Below, piece after piece: positions 12,695 to 24,588 of a DNA stretch of 64,000 nt. The stretch's first letter is position 1. Every line of letters starts with the position of its first letter. Made by a program: the position numbers and the translations under genes. The stretch lies in assembly GCF_016808095.1 (NCBI RefSeq), contig NC_068976.1, positions 9,209,001-9,273,000 of the forward strand. Direction: 5' to 3'. The notes under the pieces are model-generated. The model was not told where the DNA came from. It worked only from the letters and a program-made list of their open reading frames with translations, and did not search any database. Source of the stretch: Vigna angularis (Eukaryota; Streptophyta; Magnoliopsida; Fabales; Fabaceae).

Positions 12695-12832
12695 TGTGTA
12701 AATGTATTAAGTTTATATTGTTTTGTGTGTGTATTAAAAAGGGTGGGGTTGCCATGGTATTCTATATATATAGAATACCAAAACCTTGTAAGGGTAATGA
12801 ATGAATAAAATGTTTCACTTAGTTATCTAACA
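12695..12832 (+). repeat. Copia 5' LTR
   Basis: 138 bases, unusually short for Copia. It shares ATTAAGTTTATATTGTTTTG, the TATATATATAGAATACC box (likely promoter region) and the CTTGTAAGGGTAAT tail with the 3' LTR. Confidence 0.9.
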
Positions 12833-12845
12833 TGGTATCAAGAGC
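12833..12845 (+). other. Primer-binding site, initiator-Met tRNA type
   Basis: TGGTATCAAGAGC follows the 5' LTR directly. It matches the usual tRNA-iMet-complementary TGGTATCAGAGC with one extra A. Confidence 0.85.
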
Positions 12846-13429
12846 CAGACCCAATATATCACCGTTGTCGCCGTCACTTTTCGCCACCGTCATTGGTATC
12901 GCTGCTGTCGGAGTCGTCGTTGTTAGCGTCCGCCGTCACCTTTTGTCAGGCAAAGTTAAGGGTTAGGTTCGCCTTGAGAAGCGCGACCCAACCCTGGTGG
13001 TCACCTCCTCAGAAACCTCCGCACGCTCCTCCACGCGCCCCTTCTCTCCAGTAAGTCTCCAGCGGGTGAGGAACATGCACCGCCTTCTCAGTGTCAGATA
13101 GACACCGCGCCACTGCAAGTAGTTTCGTCGAAGCTTCCTAAGCGTGTTTTGGCCCTTGCTTCGCTGTTTTGGTGGTTGTAGTTTGTACCTAAGGTTTTCT
13201 CCCTCAAGCTGATTTTCTCTTTCAACGTTATTACCCTTCATTATTTGTGGAACCAGATTCCAGATTTCCATATTGAGCCTTATTCATCATTAACACCAGA
13301 TTTCGCTTTGTACTGCTGATGAACTTCATTTCTCTTAGTATGGTTGGACAAGGATTTTGATTTTCCATAGTCATAAGACTTTGTCTCTGTTTTGGAATCC
13401 TAAGTTCGATTTCTTCTCACAGATTTAGA

Positions 13430-14083
13430 ATGACATCCTTTATTGAAATTAATTTCTCCTTATTTGCCACTTCAAGGAGAGGAGTTAATCGAGGAGGCCA
13501 TGGTAGTCGAAGTAGGTATGTGCAATGCTCATACTGTAAGAAAATTGGTCATAACCAGAAAAGATGTTGTTCATTACATGGTCTTCCAGATAAAATTGTT
13601 CATGCTTACAAATTTGATAATTCGGAATCAAGAATCTCAAATGAAGAGTACCAAGAATTTTTAAGATACAAGTCTGACAAATCCACCGGTCTTTGTCAGT
13701 TTCCTTCCATGCCAAGTGTGTCAACTGCATGCATCTCTCAATCTGTGAAATATCAAGGTTCATGGATTCTTGACTCAGGTGCCTCAAACCATTTGTTTGG
13801 TAACACTTGTTTATTTTTTTTCGTTACCCCTCAAAAGGTTTCTCAGTTGGTTACTGTTGCCAATGGATCCAAATTGACATTTCAAGGAATTGGCAAAATG
13901 TCCTTATCTACTTCATTAAACTTAAATTATGTTTTGTACATTCCTCATTATCCTTATAAGTTAATCTCCTTGAGTCAATTGACACGTTCATTAAATTGTT
14001 CTATAACCTTTACTACTACTTCCTTTGTCATACAGGAACATGGTACGGGTTGTCGAATTGGAGAAGGATATGAGTCAACATGA
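13430..14083 (+). pseudogene. Copia gag C-terminus plus protease
   Basis: A 217-codon open stretch. It contains a CCHC zinc knuckle (Cys33, Cys36, His41, Cys46 at 13526-13567) that binds element RNA in gag, and an aspartic protease active site DSGA at residues 115-118 (13772-13783). The larger N-terminal gag domain expected upstream is not found between the PBS and 13430; that stretch reads as leader-like, CCGTCGCC-rich sequence. The frame closes at 14083, well short of a full polyprotein. The ATG at 13430 is just the first in the open frame and need not be the original start. Confidence 0.85.
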
Positions 14084-14139
14084 TTGTATTTCCTAAAACC
14101 TAACTCTTCTGTTTCATGCATTTCAACTTAATCTCCTGA

Positions 14140-14980
14140 AATTTTACATGATCGTTTGGGTCACCCAAGTTTTTCTAAGTTGAAGTTGATGGTTCAAGGT
14201 CTTAACCACATTCTTGTCTTAGATTGTGAGTTTTGTTAGTTAGGAAAACATATTAGATATTCTTATCCACAGAAATCTGAGACACAATGTAAGTCTATTT
14301 TTTCTATCATTCACTTTGATATTTGAAGACCGAGTTGAGTTACTTCCTTTGGTTTTAACTATTTTATAACCTTCATTGATGGATTTTCTTGGTGTACATG
14401 GGTTTATCTTAAGAAAGAGAGATCTAAACTTTTAGTCATTTTTATATCCTTTGTTAATGAAATTAACAATCAATTTGGAAAGACAATTAAAATTCTCAGA
14501 AGTGATAATGCTAAGGAATATTTTTCTGCTGCATTTTCTTCATTTTTAGCTTCCAAAGGAATTTTACATCAATCAACATGTCCTCACACTCTACAACAAA
14601 ATGGCATAGCTAAGAGAAAGAATAAACATCTCACTGAAACAATATGTTTCCCTGATGTTAAATACTAATGTTCCTATTCATCATTGGGGGATGCAATCCT
14701 CACTGCTTGTTTTTTGATCAATAGGATACCTTCTTCATCTCTTGGCAATAAAGTTCCTCACTCCATAATTTTTCCAAATGATCATTTTTACCATGTGTCT
14801 CCACGTGTTTTTGGGAGCACTTGTTTTTTCATAATGTCTCCCTAGGGTCTTGATAAACTTTCTCCCAAGTCTATTAAATGTGTCTTTTTGGGATACTCTT
14901 GCATTCAGAAAGGATATAGATGTTATTCTCCCTCCACAATAAGGTATTATATGTCTTCTGATGTCACCTTTTTTTAGGAT
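14140..14980 (+). pseudogene. Copia integrase region, disrupted
   Basis: Frame-shifted fragments match the GAG-pre-integrase (HDRLGHPS) and the integrase core: FIDGFSWCTWVYLKK, the RSDNAKEYF block and HQSTCPHTLQQNG. A region resembling the usual FGCTCF block follows near 14800. In-frame stops (for example after the CEFC of the zinc-binding part and in the leading part of the core) exclude a functional integrase. Confidence 0.8.
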
Positions 14981-15379
14981 ACACCTTTCTTCTTGTCTTC
15001 CAAGGCGGATCGTTCATTTGTTCAAGAGATACTTCCTATACCATCATGTGATCCCTTGGTCATTCTCGCTTCTCCATCTTCAGCTCAATGTCAAATGCAC
15101 AAGATACTCTTCAACCACCTTCCTCCTTGCCTGAAGACCCTCGAGACTCAACTCCTTCTCCACCAGACTCCCAGACCATGGATCCATCATCCCCCTCGTC
15201 CTCTCTTGACTCAGATCAGGCCCTGCCTATTGCTCTTCGAAAAGGTATTCGATCTACTCGTAATCCTTATCATGTTTATAATTTTTTTACCATCGTTTGT
15301 CTCTTATATATTTCTCCTTTGTTTCTTCCCTTTCTAACATCAAAGATCTAATAATAATCGTGAGGCACTTGATCACCCT

Positions 15380-16445
15380 GGATGGCGACAAGCCATGATT
15401 GATGAAATGCACGCACTTGACAATAGTGGCACTTAGGAACTTGTACCTCTTCCTCCTGGTAAGAAACTTGTGGGTTGTAGGTGGGTATATGCTATTAAAG
15501 TTTGTCCTATTGGGGCAATTGATCGTCTTAAAGCCTGTCTAGTAACAAAGGGATATACTCAAGTTTATGATCTTGACTATTGTGGTCAAAATCAGTAGTA
15601 TTCATCTTTTTCTTGCCATGGCTGCCATTCGACAGTGGCCACTTCACCAATTAGACATTAAAAATTCCTTTTTTCATGGTGATTTGGAAGAGGAGATATA
15701 AATGGAGCAACCTCCTGGATTTAGTCGTGTTGCTTAGGGGCAGTTTAAGCTAGTTTGTAAATTACGTCGTTCACTCTATGGCTTGAAACAATCACCTCGA
15801 GCTTGGTTTGGTAAATTTACCCGTGTTGTGCAACAATTTGGATTGAAACGATGTGAAGCATATCATTCAGTGTTTTATGGGAATTCTACTCCTGATAAAT
15901 GTGTTTATCTTATGGTTTATGTTGATGATATTGTGATTATAAGAAATGATGTTGCGAGAATTGCTCAATTAAAGGATCATTTGTTCAACCACTTCCAAAC
16001 CAAAGACCTAGGTCGTTTGAAATACTTCCTTGGTATTGAAGTGGCACAATCAAAAGAAGGAGTCATCATTTCACAAAGAAAAAATGCCCTTGATATTTTG
16101 GAGGAAACATGTCTGACAGATTGCAAGCCCATTGATAGTTCTATGGATTCAAATCAAAAATTAATGAGAGACCATGGTGAACCTTTTTCAGATCCAGAAA
16201 GATACAGAAGGTTGGTTGGAAAACTAATTTATCTTACCATAACAAGACCTGATCTTTCTTATCCAGTGGGAGTTGTGAGCCAATTTATGCAAAATCCTCA
16301 TATTGATCATTGGAATGTTGTGGTACACATCCTTAGATATGTAAAAGGGAATCCAGGACATGGATTGTTGTATGAAAACAAGGTAAGTATTGCAGTAGAA
16401 GGATATTGTGATGCAGATTGGGCTGGTTGTCCAAATGATCATTGA
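15380..16445 (+). pseudogene. Copia reverse transcriptase, disrupted
   Basis: The region starts around 15380 with a WRQAMIDEM-type block. The catalytic YVDD is at 15918-15929 in an intact 220-codon stretch (15783-16445) that also includes SLYGLKQSPRAW-like sequence just upstream, DLGRLKYFLGIEV and TRPDLSYPVGVVSQFM. Upstream of 15783 stops and a frameshift break the frame. The enzyme would copy the element's RNA into DNA; this copy cannot encode it whole. Confidence 0.88.
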
Positions 16446-16874
16446 TCTACCACAGGATATTGTGTACTCCTTAGAGGGAACCTTGTATCATGGAAAAGTA
16501 AGAAACAAAGTGTTGTTGCTCGATCTAGTGCAGAAGTTGAATATCGATCTATGGCCATAGCTACATGTGAACTTATCTAGATCAAACAACTCCTTCAAGA
16601 ATTAAAATTCTGTGAAAATAAGCCTATGAAGTTGTATTGTAATAACCAAGCTGCTTTTCACATTGCCTCCAATCCAGTGTTCCATGAGAGAACAAAACAT
16701 ATAGAAATTGATTGTCGTTTCATTAGAGAGAATATGTTGTCCAAGGATCTCATTACAGATTTTTTCAATTCTAATGAACAATTTGCAGATATTCTAACTA
16801 AGACCTTAAGAGGGCTTAGGATTCATTTTATATGTTCCAAACTTGGTGCATACGATCTATATGCTCCAGGTTGA
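16400..16874 (+). pseudogene. Copia RNase H region
   Basis: It carries the DADWAG box, the stop at 16443-16445, then STTGYC and [16 protein letters not shown], a second stop in the CELIW position, and ending blocks HIEIDCRF and EQFADILTK. These are the usual Copia RNase H landmarks up to the polyprotein end. Two nonsense codons make it inactive. Confidence 0.85.
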
Positions 16875-16881
16875 GGGGGAG
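16871..16881 (+). other. Polypurine tract
   Basis: TTGAGGGGGAG lies immediately before the 3' LTR, the expected plus-strand priming site. Confidence 0.85.
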
Positions 16882-17035
16882 TGTTGAAAGGTATTAAGTT
16901 TATATTGTTTTGTGTGTGTACCCAACTTAAAAGGGTGGGGTTGTATGTTATCCACCATGGTCTTTTATATATATAGAATACCAAAACCTTGTAAGGGTAA
17001 TAAATGAAAATTATGTTTCAGTTAGTTCTCTAACA
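16882..17035 (+). repeat. Copia 3' LTR
   Basis: 154 bases, starting TGTTGAAAGG and ending CTAACA. Relative to the 5' LTR it differs by extra CCAACTT and ATGTTATCC blocks and several substitutions, so the insertion is not recent. Confidence 0.9.
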
Positions 17036-17955
17036 AGAACTATTAAAAAAATGACTTTAGCATACATTTATATAACAAAGAAAGTCAAAATATTGAGGTT
17101 CTTACCAATCTATTACTTGTCTAAGAGGGTTGGGAGGAGACTTGTGCAATGAATAAAACCATAGAGCAGTGTTCTCCGGTATGGACACCACAAGTAACTG
17201 CCAATGGCGCCTGAAATTACTAATAACTTAATTGTTCTATACTAAAATCATAAATGAAATTTTAAAGTTAACAAAGTTGACTTACCCAAGTATATAACGA
17301 ATAAAATATAGATCCTTTCCCATTGCAAAACAACTGGTGATGTATGCTTGGATATCATCAAATTTATTTTCTTCATGAGTCATGTGGGGGTCAATGAACC
17401 CATACACATCATTCAACCCCGTGTTGTTAGTTACACCAAACATATACTTGAAATCAAGAAATGATTTGATATAAGTAACTTGAAAAATCAGTTTTATATA
17501 AATAAGTGGTCATAAACTTACATCATCCACAACTAAACGAGTATAATATTAATCTCTTCTCTCCCCGATCAAGCTGCTCAATATCTTGCTTATGCAAGTA
17601 CAATGAGATCTCTGAGTCTCTTCCAAATATAGTAGAATCCCGTGGAACAATCATCGGCGCATCTGCAATGATGTTAGAAAGCTCGTGTAACGCACCAAGA
17701 GGGTCGTCCTCAGATAAATGAATCTTTTTCGGTGTAACACTTCCCTCTTTTTCTGTCTGCTATTACATGAAAAAAATGGTTATGTTCTAACGTAAATAAG
17801 AAGTAAAGTTTAAAATTGAGAAGTATATAGTAGGATTCTTTACCAGGGGAGTCAGATACAGCACCAATCAAATGTCTAGGCGAGGTAATGAAACACTTAA
17901 ATGCCTGTGCCACAGTGACAAACTCCTCTATAACATATCGAAAGAAAAGGCTCAA
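17036..17955 (-). pseudogene. CACTA-associated ORF with Ulp1-like (C48 peptidase) domain, partial
   Basis: Minus-strand exons separated by intron-like gaps read in order: FVTVAQAFKCFITSPRHLIG (about 17930-17840); then a block with LSEDDPLGALHELSN, TIFGRDSEISLYLHKQDIEQ (about 17760-17550); then DFKYMFGVTN, YGFIDP and DDIQAYITSCFAMGKDLYF (about 17460-17290); then RRHWQLLVVSIPENTALWFY (about 17210-17110). The last is the HWQL block of the Ulp1/C48-like proteins that plant CACTA elements often carry. The 5' part is cut off at 17956 by an unrelated LTR and the 3' flank by Copia, so this is a fragment. No transposase (TNP2) region is seen next to it. Confidence 0.8.
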
Positions 17956-18895
17956 GCAAACAGCGTTGAGAGAAAGCTCAAAAGCACACGAGAATATTTG
18001 AGAGAGAAAAGCTCAAGAAAAGAGACACTCTCAAGCTTCATTGTCATATAAGCTTGTTACTTTTGTAAGAAGAGAGAAGAGAAAAAAATATTCAATGAGT
18101 CTATTAGATTGAATTGTATTGACCACATATCCTCTTTGTGAGAGTTATCGTCTAAGGACTTGTAACCAATCTTTTGATTGTAAAATCTGAAGAGAATTAA
18201 AACACTTTACATTTAACTTTTAAGAGTTAAACAGTAGCTAGACAAGTGTGTCGAGTGGAAACTAAGAGTGGGTGAAACTCTAACATTTAACTTGGTAGAG
18301 TTAATTGGTAGCTAGACGGGTTTGTCTAGTGGAAACCAGGAGTAGGTTAAACTCAACTAGATAACATATCGAGAAGATATCTGGATTGTCTAGGGATACC
18401 AAGAGTGGTGAAGAATAACTCCCAACCAGGAGTGAGTGAAACTGATTACTAATTACAGTAACGGTGGTTACTTGGAGTGACTAAGGATACAAGGAGTTGT
18501 GAGAATACGCAGTTATAATCTAATTGAAGATTATAGTGAAACCCTTTAAGGTGTTAGAAGAGACTAGACATAACTCGGTGGAATGTACTAGTATAAAAAC
18601 GATTGTGTGTTAATTGCTCTATTCTCTTTAAACACTTTTCTTACAAATCCCGCAATTGAACGTTATTTTAAATTATATAAAAGCTACTGTTATGAAACAT
18701 ATTTTTATTAAAGAGCTAGTTTTATCAAATGTTGCAGAAAACATTTTTAAACGATTGAAAATCCTTTGTTAAAAAGAACTCATTGTTTAAACGATTAGGT
18801 AAACTTTTCAATCATCGACAAAACTGTTATATTATCTCCTTTAAGAAAAGTTTTCCTATAACAATTATTCAACCCCCTTCCATTGCTTTTCTAGG
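17956..18895 (+). mobile_element. LTR fragment, copy A of an LTR family with internal tandem repeats
   Basis: It shares with 33480-34205 and 50870-54660 the blocks CTCAAGCTTCA-type / AAGCTTGTTACTTTTGTAAGAAGAGAGAA, GTCTAAGGACTTGTAA-CAATC, TGAAGAGAATTAA-ACACTTA, and the end ATTCAACCCCCTTCC. Within it (about 18220-18430) a TAGCTAGAC...GTGGAAACCAAGAGT... unit is tandemly repeated. Its 5' end abuts the CACTA fragment, so the LTR is 5'-truncated. The family looks Copia/SIRE-like by its ATTCAACCCCC end; that is from memory. Confidence 0.6.
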
Positions 18896-21240
18896 TACTT
18901 CAACTATCAACCATTATTATATGCCTATTTGTTACCATCCAACCATTGTCCTCTATAGTGTGTTGTCAACTAACGTCACTATTTCGTCTGGTGACAATTG
19001 GATTTGGATCGCAACTTCAAGCGACGACCAACTCTGTCGGTGTCGAAGTCTAGTTCGCCGCCATGTGCACCATCTTAGTTCGTTGCAATCAAACGGGTTT
19101 TGTCCACGCACTGTTGTTCACTCATCTGAACGTTACTACACCACCTCCATATTCATCAATTGGCACACAAGGAAGAGGAGGACGTGGCATTCAAGGAGGA
19201 GGACATGGAGGTTGAGAGTGTCTATAGTGCATATACTATAAAAGGGTTGGTTACATCATTTGGGTCTTCAAGAGATAAGTACCTTAATACTACTTGTAAT
19301 TTACTTTCGTGTTTATGTTTACTCTAATACTAAATGATAAAAACATTCTTCAAGTAACTTGATGAAGTCTCCATGGAGATGGAGAAAGATTAGCGAAAAG
19401 CATGATTTGATGAAGGAGATGAGACGTGTAAAGTGGTCTTGAGATGCTTCTTGAAGGAGGTAAGGTCAACCAACAAGGTAAAAGATAAGGAGAAGTCTTT
19501 GTAGAAGACAATCCTAAAAGAACTTAGAGGAAGAGAAAATGCAATTTGGCATAATTTCTGTAACATATTTCCAAGTTCAAGATTACAATGGGTAGAACAC
19601 TACTTTTATATAGGAGAAGGAGTGACTCTAAGAAGGAACTAAAGTACATGAACCTAAGAAGATAATTTGAACTAAAAGAGCTTCTTGAATCTTCCTTTGA
19701 CTAAGCGCAAAGCATGAAAGCCTTCTTCTTTGGAACATGATTAGGTAAAAATGGTAGCCTTTTCCTTTGAACATGACTAGGTACAATGCATGGAGCCTTC
19801 TCATTTACATCAAGGGTAGATACAATGTATGGGAGCCTCTTCATTCAAGCCAAGTTCTAGAATATTCCTTAAGGCCTAAGCAAGCCCAACACATGTTGGA
19901 TTATATCCCACTCGAGAAGGCTTTATGTTGATGTCGTGAAACATAGGGAAAAAGGTAAAAAAAAAACAAGCCTAAATGAAAGAAAACATTGATCCAAATA
20001 CAAGGCCTAAAGAAAGACATATGTATATATTAACAAGGCTCAACAGAAGAGGCTAAACAAACTTTTCCACAACGGTAAAAGTTCTTGAAGTCGTTCTTCT
20101 TCTTTTATTCTCATAGTCCTAGTTCAATTTGTAGCTTCCTACATGTGTTTCCATAAAAACTTTTAACCTTTTTTTCTTAAATATATTTTATTTTCTTTTA
20201 ATTATTTTCAAAAAATTATCTAAATTACTTATTTTTATTGATCAAAATGTGAACCATATATATTGAAATATTGAAGATTAAAACAAAACTAAAAGAACTT
20301 TTAGAAAACAGATTGAAAAGGTTATTGGAAACAAACTAAAATTCAATAATTCATAAAAAACAAAGATATTTTTGAATCCGTTTTCTATTAAAATTCATTA
20401 ATAATTAGTTATCACTATTAATTAACTTTGTGACAGCCAAAATTAACACAACTAAAAATCGATAGATGAACCAAGTTATTAAAAACAAAATTGGAAAAAA
20501 AATGAAGAAAAAAAAATGTTGGACATCTACGTTTTTATCCTCACATAAGCAGTTAACTTTTAATAATAATCATTTAATTTAAATATTTATTTATTTAATA
20601 TGCAACCTATCATAACCCTAAAATGAAATAGATATGAAAATTATTTTAACCTAGAGAAACGTCTTAACTTTGTTTCTCAGCCGGGGATTTAATTCTTGTG
20701 ATTAGTCTTGTTTACACAATGACTTTGACCATATTGTAGAAGAAAGTGAGTGGAATTCATGCCACTACCTTTTATCTTTCTGCTCATTCATGGCCAGTTT
20801 ACTGTGGTTGACTTATGGAATCTTGATCTGGGATTTTTTTCGTTGCGGTTTGTATTATACCATAATTAATCATAAATTTTATATTAATTTTTCACAAATC
20901 TTAGGAAACTATTTATCAGAAAGTGATGTTCTTTTATGACAGCGACCAAGTGTGATTGGTACTCCCTTACGTATACTACAGCTGGTTCTCCACTGCAAAT
21001 ACAGGAAAAGGGGACCCACAGAAGACCCCAACAAGCAAAAGGGGAACACAGAGAAGGTGGATTTGGAAGTGGGAAATGGAAAAGAACGTGTCACTTCTTA
21101 ATTAGTATCTACAACTCATGACCTATTACAACTCAGGTTTAACGATTTCAACATGTTCTTCTCGGATCCCTGTTTTTTGTGTTTATTTCACTGCCTAAAG
21201 AAAGCCAAGAGAAAATAACGGTATTTACGTTATCATGGTT
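18896..21240. other. Retroelement-derived debris and intergenic sequence
   Basis: From 18900 to 19260 a more GC-rich stretch follows the LTR end and may be internal element sequence; its 152-codon ORF matches nothing I know. From about 19690 to 19880 an imperfect repeat of a GCCTTCT-CTTTG-AACATGA-TAGGTA unit is seen three to four times. The rest, including 20900-21120 where both strands have short ORFs, shows nothing I can name. Confidence 0.4.
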
Positions 21241-21580
21241 GGAAGTCACACGTGAACTAAATAAAATCAAATTATAATAGAGTGCAAACCTCACCTTATA
21301 AGCTGGTTGAGTTAGGTTTAAAGTTTATTTCTAATATAGTATCAGAATCTATCCTAGCGAGTTTTAAGTGAGTATTTTTGTTTTCACCCGTTGTTGGATC
21401 GCTATCGGACTATCCATTAATAAAGTGAGATTTGCATCTCACTTCTATATTATGATTTGGCCTTTATATTTAGTCGAGATGAGATTTTCAACACATTTTC
21501 TTCACGTTAAAGTATAAACATCTATTGTATGATAGTAGAAATTGGATGATCCGATAACTGTCTAATAACATATGGAATGG
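21240..21580 (+). mobile_element. Possible short non-autonomous LTR element (TRIM-like) relic
   Basis: A GAGTGCAAACCTCACCTTATAAGC block is followed by TTCTAATA and TAGTATCAGAATC, which resembles an LTR end plus a degenerate Met-tRNA primer site. A block ending GAGATTTTCAACACATTTTC follows. I remember similar dispersed sequences in legumes, but no direct LTR pair or target duplication can be shown here. Confidence 0.3.
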
Positions 21581-21898
21581 AATAGAGATGCCAAAAAATA
21601 AGAAATATTGCTAGGAATCATCTCAGCTAATGAACCGCGGGTGTATCTATTCACCACACAAATTAATGTCGCAGTTGCATAATGCATGTCCCATTGCGTG
21701 CTTTATTTTCCTGGGAACTAGTGTCTGCCTCTTGGTTGTGTTTGTGATTTTATACACTTCGTTTCAACGAGGAGATTCATAATTAATGGCATGATTCTCA
21801 TATATATGTCACTAGAGAAGTATGACCAAGGAGTGTTACAGATTTATTGGCAATAATATAAATGGAATTTTAAGAATGAGATGCAATAATGTTGGTGG

Positions 21899-21986
<88 letters not shown>
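21899..21986. repeat. (AT)n microsatellite
   Basis: About 88 bases of alternating A/T. Poly-(Ile-Tyr) ORFs across it are artefacts. Confidence 0.97.
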
Positions 21987-21990
<4 letters not shown>

Positions 21991-24505
21991 TTATATATTT
22001 TTAGCATTTAATTAAAATTATGAGGAAATAACTTCTAAACAATAGTACAAAATTAGGCTTCTAACTTGCCTAATACACTTTGGTTTTGAAGAAAGCAAAG
22101 TGTAAAACGATATGTGGCCTATTTGAAAATTTTGCAAATATATAGGTTTTGTTCACTGAAGAACCAAAGTCATAGGCACTTTTTGAAGAGTAAAAAATGC
22201 ACATCTCATGTGTTTGAAAACATTAGAAAACCTAAATGCAATCATAAAACTACTTAAGTTAGAGTTTACTCTAATAATTGTATGTTTAACATTTAGTTAA
22301 CTCCTTATTAATCCTAACGTATGGTTTTTTCCTTAAAATTAGGGAAATAAAACTCCTAAAATTAAGGAAAATCTCATCATTACAATTTCAAGAAGCACAT
22401 GTGACACGTGAATTACTTGAAAACGATGTGTTGGTTACTAACTCTTCATTATACTATCTAAAAACAAATTTTACCCAACATGACTTTTGGATTTGAGAAT
22501 ATTCCAAGATAATCAAGGAATATTCTAGAATCTAAGAGTTTACAAAAATTAAGAGCTTTATTTGACCTTTTTATACTTACCTCTTATGGTCTCTCTTGAA
22601 ATCTTATTCTTTGTCATATTTTTTACATTATTCTTTTTCAATTCTCATTTTCTTTCCTTAAGAAAGGTCTTTTTCATTCTTATGCCATTAAAAGAAAGGA
22701 AAGAAACAAGTTCTAATACGAAAAATAAAACAAATGATTTTTCTTCTATTTTATTATAGCACATCTAGGTTATAACATAGGTCGAAATGTAGACTCTAGT
22801 TAAATCGGTAAGACCAATTAAAAAAGTTAAAGACAACATAAGACAAATCAAATTTGTATGCATTTTACAAAAATTCAATAAGTTTGTTTCTACTTCCAAA
22901 AATCATAAAAAAAACATAACATAAATCTTCAAATTCATCAAATCATTAGTTCATTTTAAATAATTGAAAATGTAAAACTCAATATAATTCGAATCAGAAA
23001 AAAAAAAGAATATCTATTAAAAAGTTATGACAAAAATAATAAGTAAATGTGATAATAACTAAACATACAAAATTAAAGCTATATATATTAAATTTTATTA
23101 CTACCAAAAGAAAATTATTTAAAAACTTAAAATATAATATATTAAAACTATTTTCAATATAAAATAAAGTTCATTAACATACGTATAAAAGTATTTATAA
23201 TCACTTATTCAAGATAGCAGATCAATTTCATCTTTCCTTTATGCATAGGTGGTAAGACCAATCCTTTATTTGGATCTTTTCCTTTATCAATTATTGTTTT
23301 TTCCTATTCCTTTCATGAAGAAAAATCCACCCAATACAAATTGCACCTCACAAATAATATTTCATCTAAACAATTAGATCTATACAAGGAAAATACCAAG
23401 CCAACATTAGCCTTTATCATCATTTCTTAGCTTGCGAAAATCACTAAACCCTACCTATAAATTTTAGAGTAAGTTAATATAACACACATTGACATTTGTT
23501 TGACACACCTAACAAGAGTAAAATGATTTTAAAAGAGTATATTTTTGTAGTATTTTGAAAAAAAAAAAGTAAAAAGTAAGAAAATGTAGTGTCAGATGAA
23601 TGTAAAGAAGTTATATGTGTCAAAGTATTATTTTTCTAAATTCTATAACCTTCCACTGTCATTTTTCTCAAACAATTTGTACCCTAACCAAACCAAGAAA
23701 TACCTAAAGAAGCTATTTTAAACCTTATAATACCCATTCTTCCATAATCTTACCCTTGGTCTAGCTCCAAAACTCATCTAAGATTCTTCCAAAAATTGAC
23801 CAAGAATCCCTCTAACAACCTTTACCTTTTCAAGAACACAAACTGCATCTTAATCTTTCGAAGAACCATCAAAAGAGACCATCACAATGAAAAATAAACT
23901 AGGATATATATTATTCTTCTTTGGAGAAAAGTAGTTTGACTTCCAACTACTAAATTTGCATTCACTTAACAACTGTTTTAATAATATAATAATGTATATC
24001 AGCATTTAAAATTTAAACATAAAATAGATTTAATTAAAATATTAATATTTTAGAATTGTCAAGTGGTTCTTTTACTTTTAAGAGTGTGAAAAGTAATGGT
24101 GCTCTTCTTTCCTTCTTACCGTTGAATATTAGCTTGTGAAGCTTGACTAGAGATATCCTTGTTCTCCGAACAATTTATTTTGAATCTCTAACCTCCTTAG
24201 TGATTTGAAAAACAAATCTAAAAACATAAAAAAAAAATTAAACTTAAGAAAAAAATAATTTACTTTATTTTATTTTATTTTTTCGAAAGGAGATTCATTA
24301 ACTTTTGGGAAATAATAGAAGTGTTATCATCCATCTATAAGATTAAATTAATTTGATAATTTTTTTTATAATAAGTAGATTTGCTTATTGATGAAGGATA
24401 TGAATATTAATAAATGGATGGATCGTTTTTGTTATCTCTAGTGGTAGGTTTAGAAAATGGTAGTGAAATAATTCGGTCTCCGAATGATTGATCAATTGTT
24501 GGGAA

Positions 24506-24511
<6 letters not shown>
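21987..24511. other. AT-rich intergenic sequence
   Basis: No supportable ORF, RNA gene or repeat terminus seen. Several homopurine/homopyrimidine and A-rich stretches only. Confidence 0.5.

Positions 24512-24586
<75 letters not shown>
24512..24586. repeat. (AT)n microsatellite
   Basis: About 75 bases of alternating T/A. Confidence 0.97.

Positions 24587-24588
<2 letters not shown>

Larger units (their letters stand above)
12695..17035 (+). mobile_element. Ty1/Copia LTR retrotransposon, degenerate
   Basis: A 4341-base element. It has short LTRs (12695-12832 and 16882-17035, both TGT...ACA), a PBS and a purine tract. The flanking GGAAC (12690-12694) and AGAAC (17036-17040) are a 5-bp target duplication with one change. 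Protein signals run in Copia order: zinc knuckle, aspartic protease, integrase, reverse transcriptase, RNase H. Many in-frame stops and frameshifts, a missing N-terminal gag, and two LTRs that differ by a 16-base length gap plus substitutions show an old, non-autonomous copy. It sits inside a CACTA remnant and is therefore younger than it. Confidence 0.93.

Noticed and set aside
14993..15351. Two overlapping ORFs between integrase and RT
   Set aside because: They are the frame-broken linker of the Copia polyprotein, not separate genes.
18783..19241. 152-codon plus-strand ORF after LTR copy A
   Set aside because: Starts inside the LTR, no recognisable domain, most likely chance.
21822..22004. 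ORFs of repeated Ile-Tyr across (AT)n tracts (also near 24407, 29298-29625 and 63191)
   Set aside because: They are translations of dinucleotide repeats, not genes.
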